From: Photobacterium proteolyticum
GTDB taxonomy: Bacteria > Pseudomonadota > Gammaproteobacteria > Enterobacterales > Vibrionaceae
DNA: 64,000 nt
Direction: 5' to 3'
NCBI RefSeq assembly: GCF_001939735.1
Contig: NZ_MJIL01000079.1
Location: 124,370-188,369, forward strand
Position numbers and translations under genes: made by a program. A model generated the notes under the pieces. The model was not told the origin of the DNA and did no database searches. It saw nothing but the letters and a program-made list of their open reading frames with translations. Of the stretch, positions 18,282 to 26,047 are shown in pieces; the first letter of the stretch is position 1; every line of letters starts with the position of its first letter.

Positions 18282-20705
18282 TTACAAGTCATGCTCAGTA
18301 CGGGCAATGATATCGTCCTGCGCATCTGGCGACAGCGCAGTAAAGAATGCCGAATAACCGGCTACCCGCACCACCAGATCACGGTATTGCTCAGGGTTCT
18401 TCTTCGCCGCCAGCAAGGTATCACGCGACACAATGTTGTACTGCACGTGCCAGCCCTTGTGATGGTTAAAGAAAGTACGGATCAACATAGACAGCTTCAG
18501 TTTGTCCCCTTCCGAGGCAACCGCAGCCGGTGACAGTTTCTGGTTCAGCAGAACCCCACCCAAAATCTGGTTAACCTGAATTTTGCCGACCGAGTTATAA
18601 ACCGCCGTCGGTCCCAGACGGTCCGAACCTGATGACGGGCTTGCGCCTTCCGCCAGTGGTGTGGTTGCCTTGCGGCCATCTGGCGTTGCCATGGTGGATG
18701 CCCCGAATGGCACATTGGCAGAAATGCTCGAGGTACCTGCGTAGTAACCGCCACCAATTGGGCCTCGGCCGTAGCGAGTATTCACAAACTGGGCAAGCTC
18801 GTCGATATAGGCCTGATATGCTTCCGCCAGCAGGCTGTCAACGGCATCATCATCGTTACCGTATTTCGGTGCGAAGTTTATCAGGCGCTGACGAAGCTGT
18901 TCGTTCTCACTGCCGGCAAAATCTTCTGCCAATGCTTTTGCCAGTTCAGGCTGGCTGATTTGCGCCTCGTCAAACACCAGGTGCTTAACCGCTGCCAGAC
19001 TGTTGCCCAGGTTGGCAATACCGACCTGCAGACCAGAAACCCAATCGTATTTTGCCCCGCCCTCTTTGACGGTTTTACCGCGTTCCAGGCAATTATCGAC
19101 CAATGACGAACAGAAGATATCCTGCGCCTGCTGCTCCAGCACCGTATCGACTACAGTATCAATCTCAATCGACTTACGCGTGTAGTAACGTACCTGATCG
19201 CGCCAGGATTGCATCACTTCAGCGAAATTCGCAAAATTTCCTTTCACCAGCGATTTGTCATGCGGCAGGAAGGCCTTACCCGATGTGGCATCCACACCTT
19301 CATTGAGTGCTGCCAGCAAGATACGGGCAAAGTTGATAAAGCTCATACCCGTACAACGGTAACCCCACTTGCCCGGCACCGCCGTTTCGATACAACCGAT
19401 CGAGGCATAGTTATAGGCGTCTTCTTTCTCCACACCCAGCTTGATGAACTCAGGGATCACGATTTCATCGTTGTTAAATGCCGGCATACCAAAACCGCAT
19501 TTGATCACCTCGATACAGTCCATTAAAAACGCTTGGTCTAACCCTTCGTGATAACGAACACTCAGGTTTGGCTGGGTAGAACGCAGCTGGCCGCAAGATT
19601 CCAAAATCGCCCATGACAGAGGATTGACCGCATCTTCCGGCGTCCCGTCTTTATTCAGCTTCTGACCACCAATACAGACGTTTTGATACAGCGGTGAACC
19701 TGCCGATGCTTTAGAGTGTGCCCCCGAGCGGATCTTGTTAACTTCCAGCAGCTTAAGCCAGCAGCTTTGCAGCAGTTCGAGCGCAAAACCCTTCTCAATA
19801 GCGCCGTTCTCAAGATCGCGCACGTAGTAATCATTCAGGAACTGATCCATCCGGCCAAACGACACCGAGTGACCATTTGATTCAATTTGCAGCATCAGCT
19901 GAACAAAGTAGCTCAGTTGCAATGCCTGCCAGAAAGTCTCTGGAGCATCAGTAGACACATTACGGCAGTTCGCCGCAATCATTTCCAGTTCTGCCTTACG
20001 TGCCGGACGCGCTTCGTCATTTGCCATTGACTCAGCAAGCTCGGCATAGCGCACCATGTGCGCCTGGATCGCCAACAACACAATCTCGACCGCCTTATAG
20101 AACTGCTCTTTCTTCAGTCCCTCAAACGTAGACACATCATTGGTTGCACGGTACTGGCGAACTTCCTCAATCAGGCCGTTCATACCCAGCTCAAGGATCT
20201 TCTCGTTATCCACCGCAAGGTGAGCATCACCTGAGGTCATATTACCTTCGGCCTTGATGATGGTGGTTGCCAGAATGTCCTGCTGCTCGTCGGTAAACAG
20301 GCCATAACAGCGATCTTGTACTGTCTTGCCACGCCAGTAAGGTGTCAGACGGTGAATAATCTGCTTGTCTTGTTCGGTTACCGCAAACCCCGCTCCCGAG
20401 CGGTCAGCCAGCTCATCAATCTCGGCCTCAATCCAGCGAACCGTGTATTCAGGGAATATAGGTGCAGCACGCACTTTACTTGCCTGGTTACCGATCACCA
20501 GTTCATCGTGTTTGATCCAGATAGTACGTGTACGCAGGTGCTCCTCTAGCGCCAATGCACGCTGGACAATCACAGGCTTGTCTTCATTGGCTTGATAAGC
20601 CTTGGTATATGCCTCTGCACGTTCGGTACAAATCGGCGGGGTGACAATATTAACCAGCTCAGCTTTGTGTGCTTTGATGCGCTCAGGCAGAAAATTTAAG
20701 TCCAT
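18282..20705 (-). CDS. Glycyl-radical enzyme, dehydratase-like (PflD/YbiW type)
   Basis: An 807-residue oxygen-sensitive enzyme. The glycyl-radical loop is RVAGYSAFF with the radical glycine at 783, 25 residues from the end. The active-site loop is SIGCIE (Cys about 437). A single Cys followed by x-Glu is the pattern of dehydratase or lyase members (glycerol dehydratase, choline lyase), whereas true pyruvate formate-lyase has Cys-Cys. The natural substrate of the YbiW/PflD group is uncertain; pairing with fructose-6-phosphate aldolase points to a sugar- or polyol-derived compound. It starts two bases after the activase stop, so they form one operon. An FNR box controls the shared promoter. 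Confidence 0.88.
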   Translation of the reverse strand: MDLNFLPERIKAHKAELVNIVTPPICTERAEAYTKAYQANEDKPVIVQRALALEEHLRTRTIWIKHDELVIGNQASKVRAAPIFPEYTVRWIEAEIDELADRSGAGFAVTEQDKQIIHRLTPYWRGKTVQDRCYGLFTDEQQDILATTIIKAEGNMTSGDAHLAVDNEKILELGMNGLIEEVRQYRATNDVSTFEGLKKEQFYKAVEIVLLAIQAHMVRYAELAESMANDEARPARKAELEMIAANCRNVSTDAPETFWQALQLSYFVQLMLQIESNGHSVSFGRMDQFLNDYYVRDLENGAIEKGFALELLQSCWLKLLEVNKIRSGAHSKASAGSPLYQNVCIGGQKLNKDGTPEDAVNPLSWAILESCGQLRSTQPNLSVRYHEGLDQAFLMDCIEVIKCGFGMPAFNNDEIVIPEFIKLGVEKEDAYNYASIGCIETAVPGKWGYRCTGMSFINFARILLAALNEGVDATSGKAFLPHDKSLVKGNFANFAEVMQSWRDQVRYYTRKSIEIDTVVDTVLEQQAQDIFCSSLVDNCLERGKTVKEGGAKYDWVSGLQVGIANLGNSLAAVKHLVFDEAQISQPELAKALAEDFAGSENEQLRQRLINFAPKYGNDDDAVDSLLAEAYQAYIDELAQFVNTRYGRGPIGGGYYAGTSSISANVPFGASTMATPDGRKATTPLAEGASPSSGSDRLGPTAVYNSVGKIQVNQILGGVLLNQKLSPAAVASEGDKLKLSMLIRTFFNHHKGWHVQYNIVSRDTLLAAKKNPEQYRDLVVRVAGYSAFFTALSPDAQDDIIARTEHDL

Positions 20706-20707
20706 GA

Positions 20708-21607
20708 TTAACCTCTGATGGTCACGTTAAGTTGGGTATTGTTGCTCGCGTATTGCTGTGCTCTCTGGAGCAGCTCCGGATTATTCAGCGGTTGGTCCGA
20801 ACATTCGTAGGGCATATCGAGCAAGCGATATTTGTTGATGCCGAGGGTGTGGTACGGCAGCAGATGAAGCTCTTTGCAGCTTTCAAGTGAAGCTGCAAAA
20901 TCAATAATTTGTTGAAGCTCTTGGTCTGTATCGTTAAAGCCCGGTACGACAGGCACACGGATCACAATACGTTTGGCAATAGGCGCCAGCTTGCGGAAGT
21001 TTTCTTTGATGCGCTTGAGCGAGCCCTTCGCCCAGCTCAGAAACTTCTCTTCATCGGTATGTTTGAGATCAGCCAGCCAGCAATCGATATGAGGCGCCGC
21101 TTTCTCGATATTCTTCCAAGGCACATGCATGCATGATTCTATCGCCGTAGGGACATCAGCATCGTGCAACCGTGTTGCGAGATCGGTCACCAAGTCTGGC
21201 TGCATAAGCGGCTCGCCGCCCGAGAAAGTCACCCCGCCACCACTTTGGTCATAAAAGGGCTTATCTTTCATTAGGGTATCGAATAGGTAGTCGCTTTCTG
21301 CCTCTTTCCCACACACAGTTAACGCCTCAGTCGGGCAAACTCTTTTCAGCGCGATTAGCTCGTCGTCCCTGATCTGCTTGCGATTGATGACAAGCGTATC
21401 GCCATCACGCTCAATGCCCTGGCTGGCACCGACGCATAGGTTGCAATCAGCCATGCAGCTTCGCTCGTCAAACAAGACAGAGTGCTTTTCACTGCGGCTT
21501 TCAGGATTTTGACACCAAGGACAAGCCAGGCTGCACCCCTTCAAAAACAAGATAGAGCGAATGCCGTCCCCGTCATGAGTCGAAAATCGTTGAATATTAA
21601 AATACAT
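20708..21607 (-). CDS. Radical SAM glycyl-radical enzyme activase
   Basis: A 299-residue activase that installs the glycyl radical on the adjacent enzyme using S-adenosylmethionine. The radical SAM cluster motif is C25-x3-C29-x2-C32 (GCSLACPWCQNPES). Further cysteines at 51, 55, 58, 91 and 99 lie where larger activases carry an auxiliary ferredoxin-like insert, though fewer than the eight needed for two clusters. The SGGGVTFSGGEP block binds SAM. I chose the ATG at 21607 (GAGGAATAGG upstream) over an in-frame one at 21652, which has no ribosome site and lies about five bases from the predicted transcription start. Confidence 0.88.
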   Translation of the reverse strand: MYFNIQRFSTHDGDGIRSILFLKGCSLACPWCQNPESRSEKHSVLFDERSCMADCNLCVGASQGIERDGDTLVINRKQIRDDELIALKRVCPTEALTVCGKEAESDYLFDTLMKDKPFYDQSGGGVTFSGGEPLMQPDLVTDLATRLHDADVPTAIESCMHVPWKNIEKAAPHIDCWLADLKHTDEEKFLSWAKGSLKRIKENFRKLAPIAKRIVIRVPVVPGFNDTDQELQQIIDFAASLESCKELHLLPYHTLGINKYRLLDMPYECSDQPLNNPELLQRAQQYASNNTQLNVTIRG

Positions 21608-21663
21608 CCTATTCCTCGCTGTCGGTTTGATAGATAACCGCGACACCTTCATTAAATGAAATT

Positions 21664-21669
21664 ATTATA
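21664..21669 (-). promoter_or_regulatory. Consensus -10 box of the activase/glycyl-radical operon
   Basis: TATAAT on the minus strand, giving a likely start near 21657. The FNR box centre would then fall about 39-42 bases upstream, as at class II activated promoters. Confidence 0.55.
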
Positions 21670-21683
21670 CTTTCAAATGAAAG
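21670..21683. promoter_or_regulatory. Proposed DeoR operator, copy 2
   Basis: CTTTCAAATGAAAG, whose reverse complement is the 14-mer at 22419-22432; the identity extends to 17 bases. It abuts the -10 box of the leftward operon, where a bound protein would block transcription. Confidence 0.65.
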
Positions 21684-21688
21684 CTCAA

Positions 21689-21702
21689 TTGATCTTAATC
21701 AA
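21689..21702. promoter_or_regulatory. FNR box in the divergent promoter
   Basis: TTGATCTTAATCAA matches the FNR consensus TTGAT-N4-ATCAA at all ten defined bases. It sits between the two divergent transcripts and is placed to activate both under low oxygen. Confidence 0.8.
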
Positions 21703-21724
21703 GATCTAAACAACTAGCGGGATC

Positions 21725-21730
21725 TATAGT
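21725..21730 (+). promoter_or_regulatory. Likely -10 box of fsa
   Basis: TATAGT, giving a start near 21737 and placing the FNR box centre about 41.5 bases upstream. Confidence 0.45.
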
Positions 21731-21761
21731 TTGTCTATCAACTGAAACGAGACCTATACCC

Positions 21762-22436
21762 ATGATCGAACTCTACCTAGACACTGCCGACATTGAAGAA
21801 GTAAAGCGTTTTGATAGCTGCCTGCCACTGAAAGGGGTAACAACCAACCCGAGCATTCTGGCCAAGTCGAAGCAAGGGCTTAACGAAACCCTAAAAGGAA
21901 TGAGTGAAGCATTAAGTACAACACCAAGGTTTCACGCCCAGGTAGTCAGTACCGATGTAGAGGGAATGGTTGAAGAAGCACGCCAACTCAATGAAATGCC
22001 TTATGATATGGTGGTAAAAGTACCGGCAACAGAAGTCGGCCTTGCCGCTATTAAGCTGATGAAAAAAGAAGGTATTCAGGTACTAGCCACCGCAATTTAT
22101 TCCGCGCAGCAAGGTTTTCTGGCGGCACTTTGCGGTGCTGACTACCTGGCACCGTACGTAAACCGCATCGATGCCATGAATGGCAATGGTGTGGAAGTGG
22201 TTGCCGATCTTCAGTTACTGCTTGATCAGAACCAGTTGCCGACCAAGATCCTGGCGGCAAGCTTTAAGAATACCCAGCAAGCAATGGAAGTGATGAAGCT
22301 AGGTATCGAGGCCATCACACTGCCTGTCGATGTTGCCGCTCAGATGTTCGGCCACCCGGCAGTACAACCAGCGGTTGATCAGTTTGATCAAGACTGGAAA
22401 GGTGCGTTTGGAGATAAGCTTTCATTTGAAAGTTAA
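21762..22436 (+). CDS. fsa: Fructose-6-phosphate aldolase (small transaldolase family)
   Basis: A 224-residue class I aldolase, close to the 220 residues of E. coli FsaA. The Schiff-base lysine is Lys86 in MVVKVPAT. The LYLDTAD start, GVTTNPSI, YVNRIDA and ITLPVDVA blocks match the family. The enzyme cleaves fructose 6-phosphate to dihydroxyacetone and glyceraldehyde 3-phosphate, and the reverse. Dihydroxyacetone or a related keto compound may link it to the divergent glycyl-radical enzyme. In enterics fsa genes also sit beside such enzymes. A copy of the proposed DeoR operator overlaps its last codons, and a strong terminator follows. Confidence 0.92.
   Translation: MIELYLDTADIEEVKRFDSCLPLKGVTTNPSILAKSKQGLNETLKGMSEALSTTPRFHAQVVSTDVEGMVEEARQLNEMPYDMVVKVPATEVGLAAIKLMKKEGIQVLATAIYSAQQGFLAALCGADYLAPYVNRIDAMNGNGVEVVADLQLLLDQNQLPTKILAASFKNTQQAMEVMKLGIEAITLPVDVAAQMFGHPAVQPAVDQFDQDWKGAFGDKLSFES
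22419..22432. promoter_or_regulatory. Proposed DeoR operator, copy 3, at the end of fsa
   Basis: CTTTCATTTGAAAG inside the last fsa codons, identical in reverse to copy 2 at 21670-21683. The spacing of about 750 bases resembles the distant operator pairs that DeoR-family repressors join by looping. Confidence 0.55.
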
Positions 22437-22454
22437 TTGAAAATTTGAATAAAC

Positions 22455-22497
22455 AAAAGCCACGATAACTACTAAAAACAGTTATCGTGGCTTTTGG
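22455..22497 (+). terminator. Terminator of fsa
   Basis: Perfect inverted repeat AAAAGCCACGATAACT / AGTTATCGTGGCTTTT apart from loop bases, 19 bases after the stop. Among the strongest hairpins in the window. Confidence 0.9.
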
Positions 22498-22687
22498 TGT
22501 GCGACTATAGAATGCGACTATCGAGACCTTTTTAGTATATGGCTAACGTGGAATTGGACATAAACACGTTAGAGTATCAGCTTTATTTCTTGCATTTGGA
22601 TAACTTGTAGTAATGCACACGATTAAGACTAGAGCTAAGACTACTCTAGGCGGGCTGTTTCAAAGACGCAATAAATCGACACCGTGC

Positions 22688-23437
22688 TCAATCTGCCTTT
22701 TTTATTAATCCTATAACTTTTTGCCTGAACTTTGGATGTTCATTACCCATTGCTCTTGGGTGTGCAATTCTGTAACACCTTGCACCAGCAGCTTCAAATT
22801 GCCACAACTTTTTTGGCTCGACATGATTTGTTTTGTACCCCTGAAATTGTTCTACAAATAATTTTTTGATTATTGGATCAACCTTTAGAACACCAGTAGC
22901 AAAGATGATATGCTCAGGTTCGTACAGTCGTATTTGCTCTGCCAGAAGCTCAATAGACAAATTGGTGATTTTCTCAAGCTCTTGTTTCGGTCGTCTTAAA
23001 GGAGACCTCTTATTGAAATCCCATGCAAACAAGTTTGCGTACACTATACCTTCAGGTTCAACTTTTAACTCTTTCGCTACAGTTAAGAAAAACCTTTTGA
23101 AATGGCTCCTATGTTTGGTTCTTACCCTACCATCCTTTCTGTCCTTCAAATGCCATGAATACCTAGACAATGACTCATTAACCACATCATCCAACTGATT
23201 TAATTTGTTTTTATCAACGATCCTTTTTATGGTGTTCTTACCATTGTTTGTATTCCAACCCGCTGTTTCCCTACCAACTATCATCACTTTTATTTTTGAA
23301 GTTCGGTAAGCCTCAAACGGATAAGTTAAGAAAACACCTGAGTATTTATCATTCTCGAAGCTAAATTCATCTGAGTTGATCGTTGAAAGAATACGCTTGT
23401 ACTTTTCCTTTAATACACTATCCATATCAATTACCAT
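22688..23437 (-). CDS. Uracil-DNA-glycosylase-like protein of unknown function
   Basis: A 249-residue soluble protein, AT-rich relative to its neighbours. IKVMIVGRETAGWN (residues 49-62) sits where uracil-DNA glycosylases have their GQDP motif. YANLFAWDFN (133-142), HIIFATG (176-182) and a late YRIAHPRA (222-229) resemble later strands and the HPS-type loop of that fold. The catalytic residues of true glycosylases are not obvious, so the match is at fold level and uncertain. An alternative start is the ATG at 23425. Its neighbour is a PD-(D/E)XK nuclease separated by a perfect hairpin. A defence or DNA-processing role is inferred only from this setting. Confidence 0.55.
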   Translation of the reverse strand: MVIDMDSVLKEKYKRILSTINSDEFSFENDKYSGVFLTYPFEAYRTSKIKVMIVGRETAGWNTNNGKNTIKRIVDKNKLNQLDDVVNESLSRYSWHLKDRKDGRVRTKHRSHFKRFFLTVAKELKVEPEGIVYANLFAWDFNKRSPLRRPKQELEKITNLSIELLAEQIRLYEPEHIIFATGVLKVDPIIKKLFVEQFQGYKTNHVEPKKLWQFEAAGARCYRIAHPRAMGNEHPKFRQKVIGLIKKAD

Positions 23438-23452
23438 ACATTGTCATTGTAT

Positions 23453-23491
23453 CACCTGATTATAGGTGATGTTCTCACCTATAATCAGGTG
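23453..23491. repeat. Perfect 17-bp-stem hairpin between two island genes
   Basis: Arms 23453-23469 and 23475-23491 are exact reverse complements around a 5-base loop. Each arm itself contains the smaller palindrome ATCACCT/AGGTGAT. It starts 16 bases upstream of the glycosylase-like gene and ends 22 bases after the nuclease gene. No U tract follows on either strand, so it is not a standard terminator. Confidence 0.85.
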
Positions 23492-23512
23492 GCTATATTC
23501 ACTATTCCACTT

Positions 23513-24718
23513 CTATTCTAAAGCAGTCGTAATCTCTTTAAGCATATTAACTATAAAGTCTGCATATCTTTGTCTGTTTGCTTCTATCTTTAGGTAGTTA
23601 AGGTTTTCTGGCGTTAGGTTCTTAAAGTTTATTTGGGGGTCGACATATATACCGATTGGCATCGAATTCCAGCGATATGAGTTTACGAAGTTTTCTGTTT
23701 TTTTTGCGATTTCTTTATATTCAGGGGAGTTAGAGCCATTTTCACAGTAGATACCAAAGTAAATGTGGTGATCTTGCTCTACTAGAATATATGTATTTTC
23801 ATAGCCATTCAGTTTTACATTAACATTGTAGTATTTTGAGTTGCGCCTGTTTTCTACATAATTTCTGACTAATTCTTTTGGTGATTCCTGTTCTGTAATG
23901 GAGTCGTGGTGTAGTTCACCAAATTCTTGTCTTATGCCTTCTGCAATCTTGTTCCATATGTCGAACTGTAGATCTACCAGTACTTCGTTATATGCACTGA
24001 AAAGATCAGGGAATCTCGCCAAGTTGCTGTCTGCAAGTAGTAACGTTTTAAGTTCTTCCATATGATCTTGGTTCTCAATTTTGTTGGTGATCTTGCTGAT
24101 GATATCTAGGTACTGAATACAAGCTTCGCGTAAAGGAGCATCTCTGGCTGCGACCTCTGTACATTTAGAGATCCATTCGTAGATATCATGTTCATAGCTA
24201 GCAAGAGTTAAAGCTTTCTCTTTTACTTTGTCAGGTAGTTCATCTGTGCTTTGGTCACTAGGTTCATAGCCTGTTCGAGTTAAGTAGATGAGTTTGATAT
24301 TTTCATACCCCTCATCTTTCATTTTTCTGTAGTAGTTCGAGAGTTGTTTTTCTTGGTCTGAAGCGTAGATCTTGTTTTCAATTACGATTGCTGTTTTACC
24401 GTTGCGAATGAGGATGTCGATATTCTTGTATTCATTGTCTACCGTAACTTCTTGTGTGAGGTCGAGTTGAAAGTTTTCTTTGAAGTGTTTTAGGAATAGT
24501 TTTAGGAAAGCGTTGTGGTGGTTGTGGCTACCCTTTGGATTAAGAAGATCACTTAGGAACCTTGAATGTAGCCTCACTTCATCTGATTCAGATCGCAGTA
24601 CACAGAATAAGTTGTATTCTGGCTTTCTGGTGTACTTTTCATGTAGAAGCTGGACGTACTTGAAAAACTGGTTGTTTATCATGTTGAGTGCTCTATTAAT
24701 AAATATGGGGTCAGTCAT
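23513..24718 (-). CDS. PD-(D/E)XK superfamily nuclease-like protein
   Basis: About 400 residues. The N-terminal half matches the PDDEXK_4-type family: DEVRLHSRFLSDLLNP (residues 46-61) supplies the early acidic residue, NIDILI (Asp101) and IVIENKIYASDQEKQLSNY (Glu114-x-Lys116) give the D...E-x-K core, with the Gln that follows. The C-terminal half (about 230-400) is unfamiliar. The metal site is complete, so cleavage activity is plausible. Such proteins often occur alone or in phage-defence islands. The start is uncertain: TTG at 24772, ATG at 24718 (chosen) or ATG at 24682. Base composition is AT-rich compared with the flanks, suggesting acquisition. Confidence 0.75.
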   Translation of the reverse strand: MTDPIFINRALNMINNQFFKYVQLLHEKYTRKPEYNLFCVLRSESDEVRLHSRFLSDLLNPKGSHNHHNAFLKLFLKHFKENFQLDLTQEVTVDNEYKNIDILIRNGKTAIVIENKIYASDQEKQLSNYYRKMKDEGYENIKLIYLTRTGYEPSDQSTDELPDKVKEKALTLASYEHDIYEWISKCTEVAARDAPLREACIQYLDIISKITNKIENQDHMEELKTLLLADSNLARFPDLFSAYNEVLVDLQFDIWNKIAEGIRQEFGELHHDSITEQESPKELVRNYVENRRNSKYYNVNVKLNGYENTYILVEQDHHIYFGIYCENGSNSPEYKEIAKKTENFVNSYRWNSMPIGIYVDPQINFKNLTPENLNYLKIEANRQRYADFIVNMLKEITTALE

Positions 24719-24818
24719 GCCTTTTGTTATAACATGAGCATTAGTACATGTAGGGCTAAACCCATCAGACACAATTTACAAATAAAGAAGGGGCTCGGGC
24801 TTGTTCAACTCTGAATAA

Positions 24819-24840
24819 AGCTGTCGGCTACGCGACAGCT
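24819..24840. repeat. Short hairpin upstream of the nuclease gene
   Basis: AGCTGTCG / CGACAGCT around a 6-base loop, about 100 bases upstream of the nuclease start and 120 bases past the TelA gene end. Role unclear. Confidence 0.4.
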
Positions 24841-24916
24841 ATTCTTATTTGTTAGACACCAAACGACCAAGCTGTGAACACCAAGCCTGTAAATAAGCCG
24901 CTCATTGCCATCTAAT

Positions 24917-24949
24917 CAAAACAAAGCCGCGACACTTCGCGGCTTTGTT
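24917..24949 (-). terminator. Terminator of the TelA/flotillin operon
   Basis: Inverted repeat ACAAAGCCGCGA / TCGCGGCTTTGT with a CACT loop and an A run on the left that yields U residues for leftward transcripts. It starts 14 bases past the telA stop. Confidence 0.88.
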
Positions 24950-24962
24950 ATAAGGCTCCACC

Positions 24963-26039
24963 CTACCCCGGCATTTCCTCAAACGTATCTTGCAGAGCAA
25001 ACTTCAGATCCTGCTCGGCTTGGACCAGAGCTTCGCTTGCCTGCTGACGTTTAATTCGGCCTTCTTTAACATGGCCCAAGGTATTTTTCAGGGTATCGAT
25101 GGTGAGCTGATTAACGGTTTGAAGCGATTCGATATCCAAGATACCACGCTGGTAGTTTTCGGAGATCTGCTCTTCCAGTGCCTTTAGCTTCTCGGCATTG
25201 CGGACATACTGCTTGTTGGTGTAGTCCTTCACAGTGCGAGTAACTTTCAGTGCTTTCTCTTTCTCGAAGTTGGAGATCGCAATCAGGAACTGGCGCTTCC
25301 ACAGCGGCAAGGTGTTGTGAATGATATCCTGGATATCTTCCATCAACATCTTGTTGCCTTCCTGCGACAAGCGGATCTGCGGCGCGGTCTGAATCGCGGC
25401 CATTCTAACCAGGCTAAGGTTGTGAACCCGCTTTTCAAGCCGTGTCATTGCCTGCAGGGCATCACGATAGGCCTGACCATCAAGCGCGTCATTACTGGCA
25501 TCGGCTTTTTCTTTCAGTGCAACCAGCTCCTGGTTTTTCAGCTTATCGAGACGCAAGTTGCCAGCATAGATATAGATATCAAGCTGCTGCAACAAGCCCA
25601 GGTTTTCGTCATACAGGCCATCTAGCTGCTGGATATCCTGCGCCAGCTTGGTTTCCTGTGCTTCAAGCCGCTTTGCCAGCTCTTCAAGCTGGTCTTTAAC
25701 GGTATCGAAGCCTTTGACAAACTTACCGAACGACTGGAACAGTTCTCCGATTAGTGGCAGACGAGACAAGAAGCTCTCTTTGCCCAAATCATCAAACTGG
25801 GAGCTGCTCATGTTGGTAACCATGGCATGAAGGATATCTCCGGCATCACCGGTATCCTTTGCCCTGATATCTGCCAATACCCGATCAGAAAATGCAGTGA
25901 TACTTTGCAACGCCTCTTTCCCGAACACCAAGGTAGAGACTGTATCAAACGGATTGAGCTGCTCGGCCAGATCAGCAGCCTGCTGCTGCTCTGTACCGCT
26001 TAACCGCAATTCGATTGCACTGGATAATTCTTGAGTCAT
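24963..26039 (-). CDS. TelA-family protein (toxic anion resistance)
   Basis: A 358-residue, mostly helical and coiled-coil cytoplasmic protein. The features I match to TelA are the LPLIGELFQSFGKFVKGFDTV block (about 91-111), the long coiled coil (112-160), the QTAPQIRLSQEGNKML stretch (about 222-237) and NTLPLWKRQFLIAI (about 245-258). TelA proteins are known from tellurite resistance and belong to the broader Ter-type stress network, but the biochemical activity is unknown. AAGGAATGTT precedes the ATG. It is the last gene of the leftward cluster, eight bases after the phospholipase D-like gene. Confidence 0.85.
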   Translation of the reverse strand: MTQELSSAIELRLSGTEQQQAADLAEQLNPFDTVSTLVFGKEALQSITAFSDRVLADIRAKDTGDAGDILHAMVTNMSSSQFDDLGKESFLSRLPLIGELFQSFGKFVKGFDTVKDQLEELAKRLEAQETKLAQDIQQLDGLYDENLGLLQQLDIYIYAGNLRLDKLKNQELVALKEKADASNDALDGQAYRDALQAMTRLEKRVHNLSLVRMAAIQTAPQIRLSQEGNKMLMEDIQDIIHNTLPLWKRQFLIAISNFEKEKALKVTRTVKDYTNKQYVRNAEKLKALEEQISENYQRGILDIESLQTVNQLTIDTLKNTLGHVKEGRIKRQQASEALVQAEQDLKFALQDTFEEMPG

Positions 26040-26047
26040 AACATTCC

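Noticed and set aside
18282-20705. Annotation as pyruvate formate-lyase PflB
   Set aside because: The active-site loop has a single cysteine followed by Ile-Glu, not the Cys-Cys pair of pyruvate formate-lyase.
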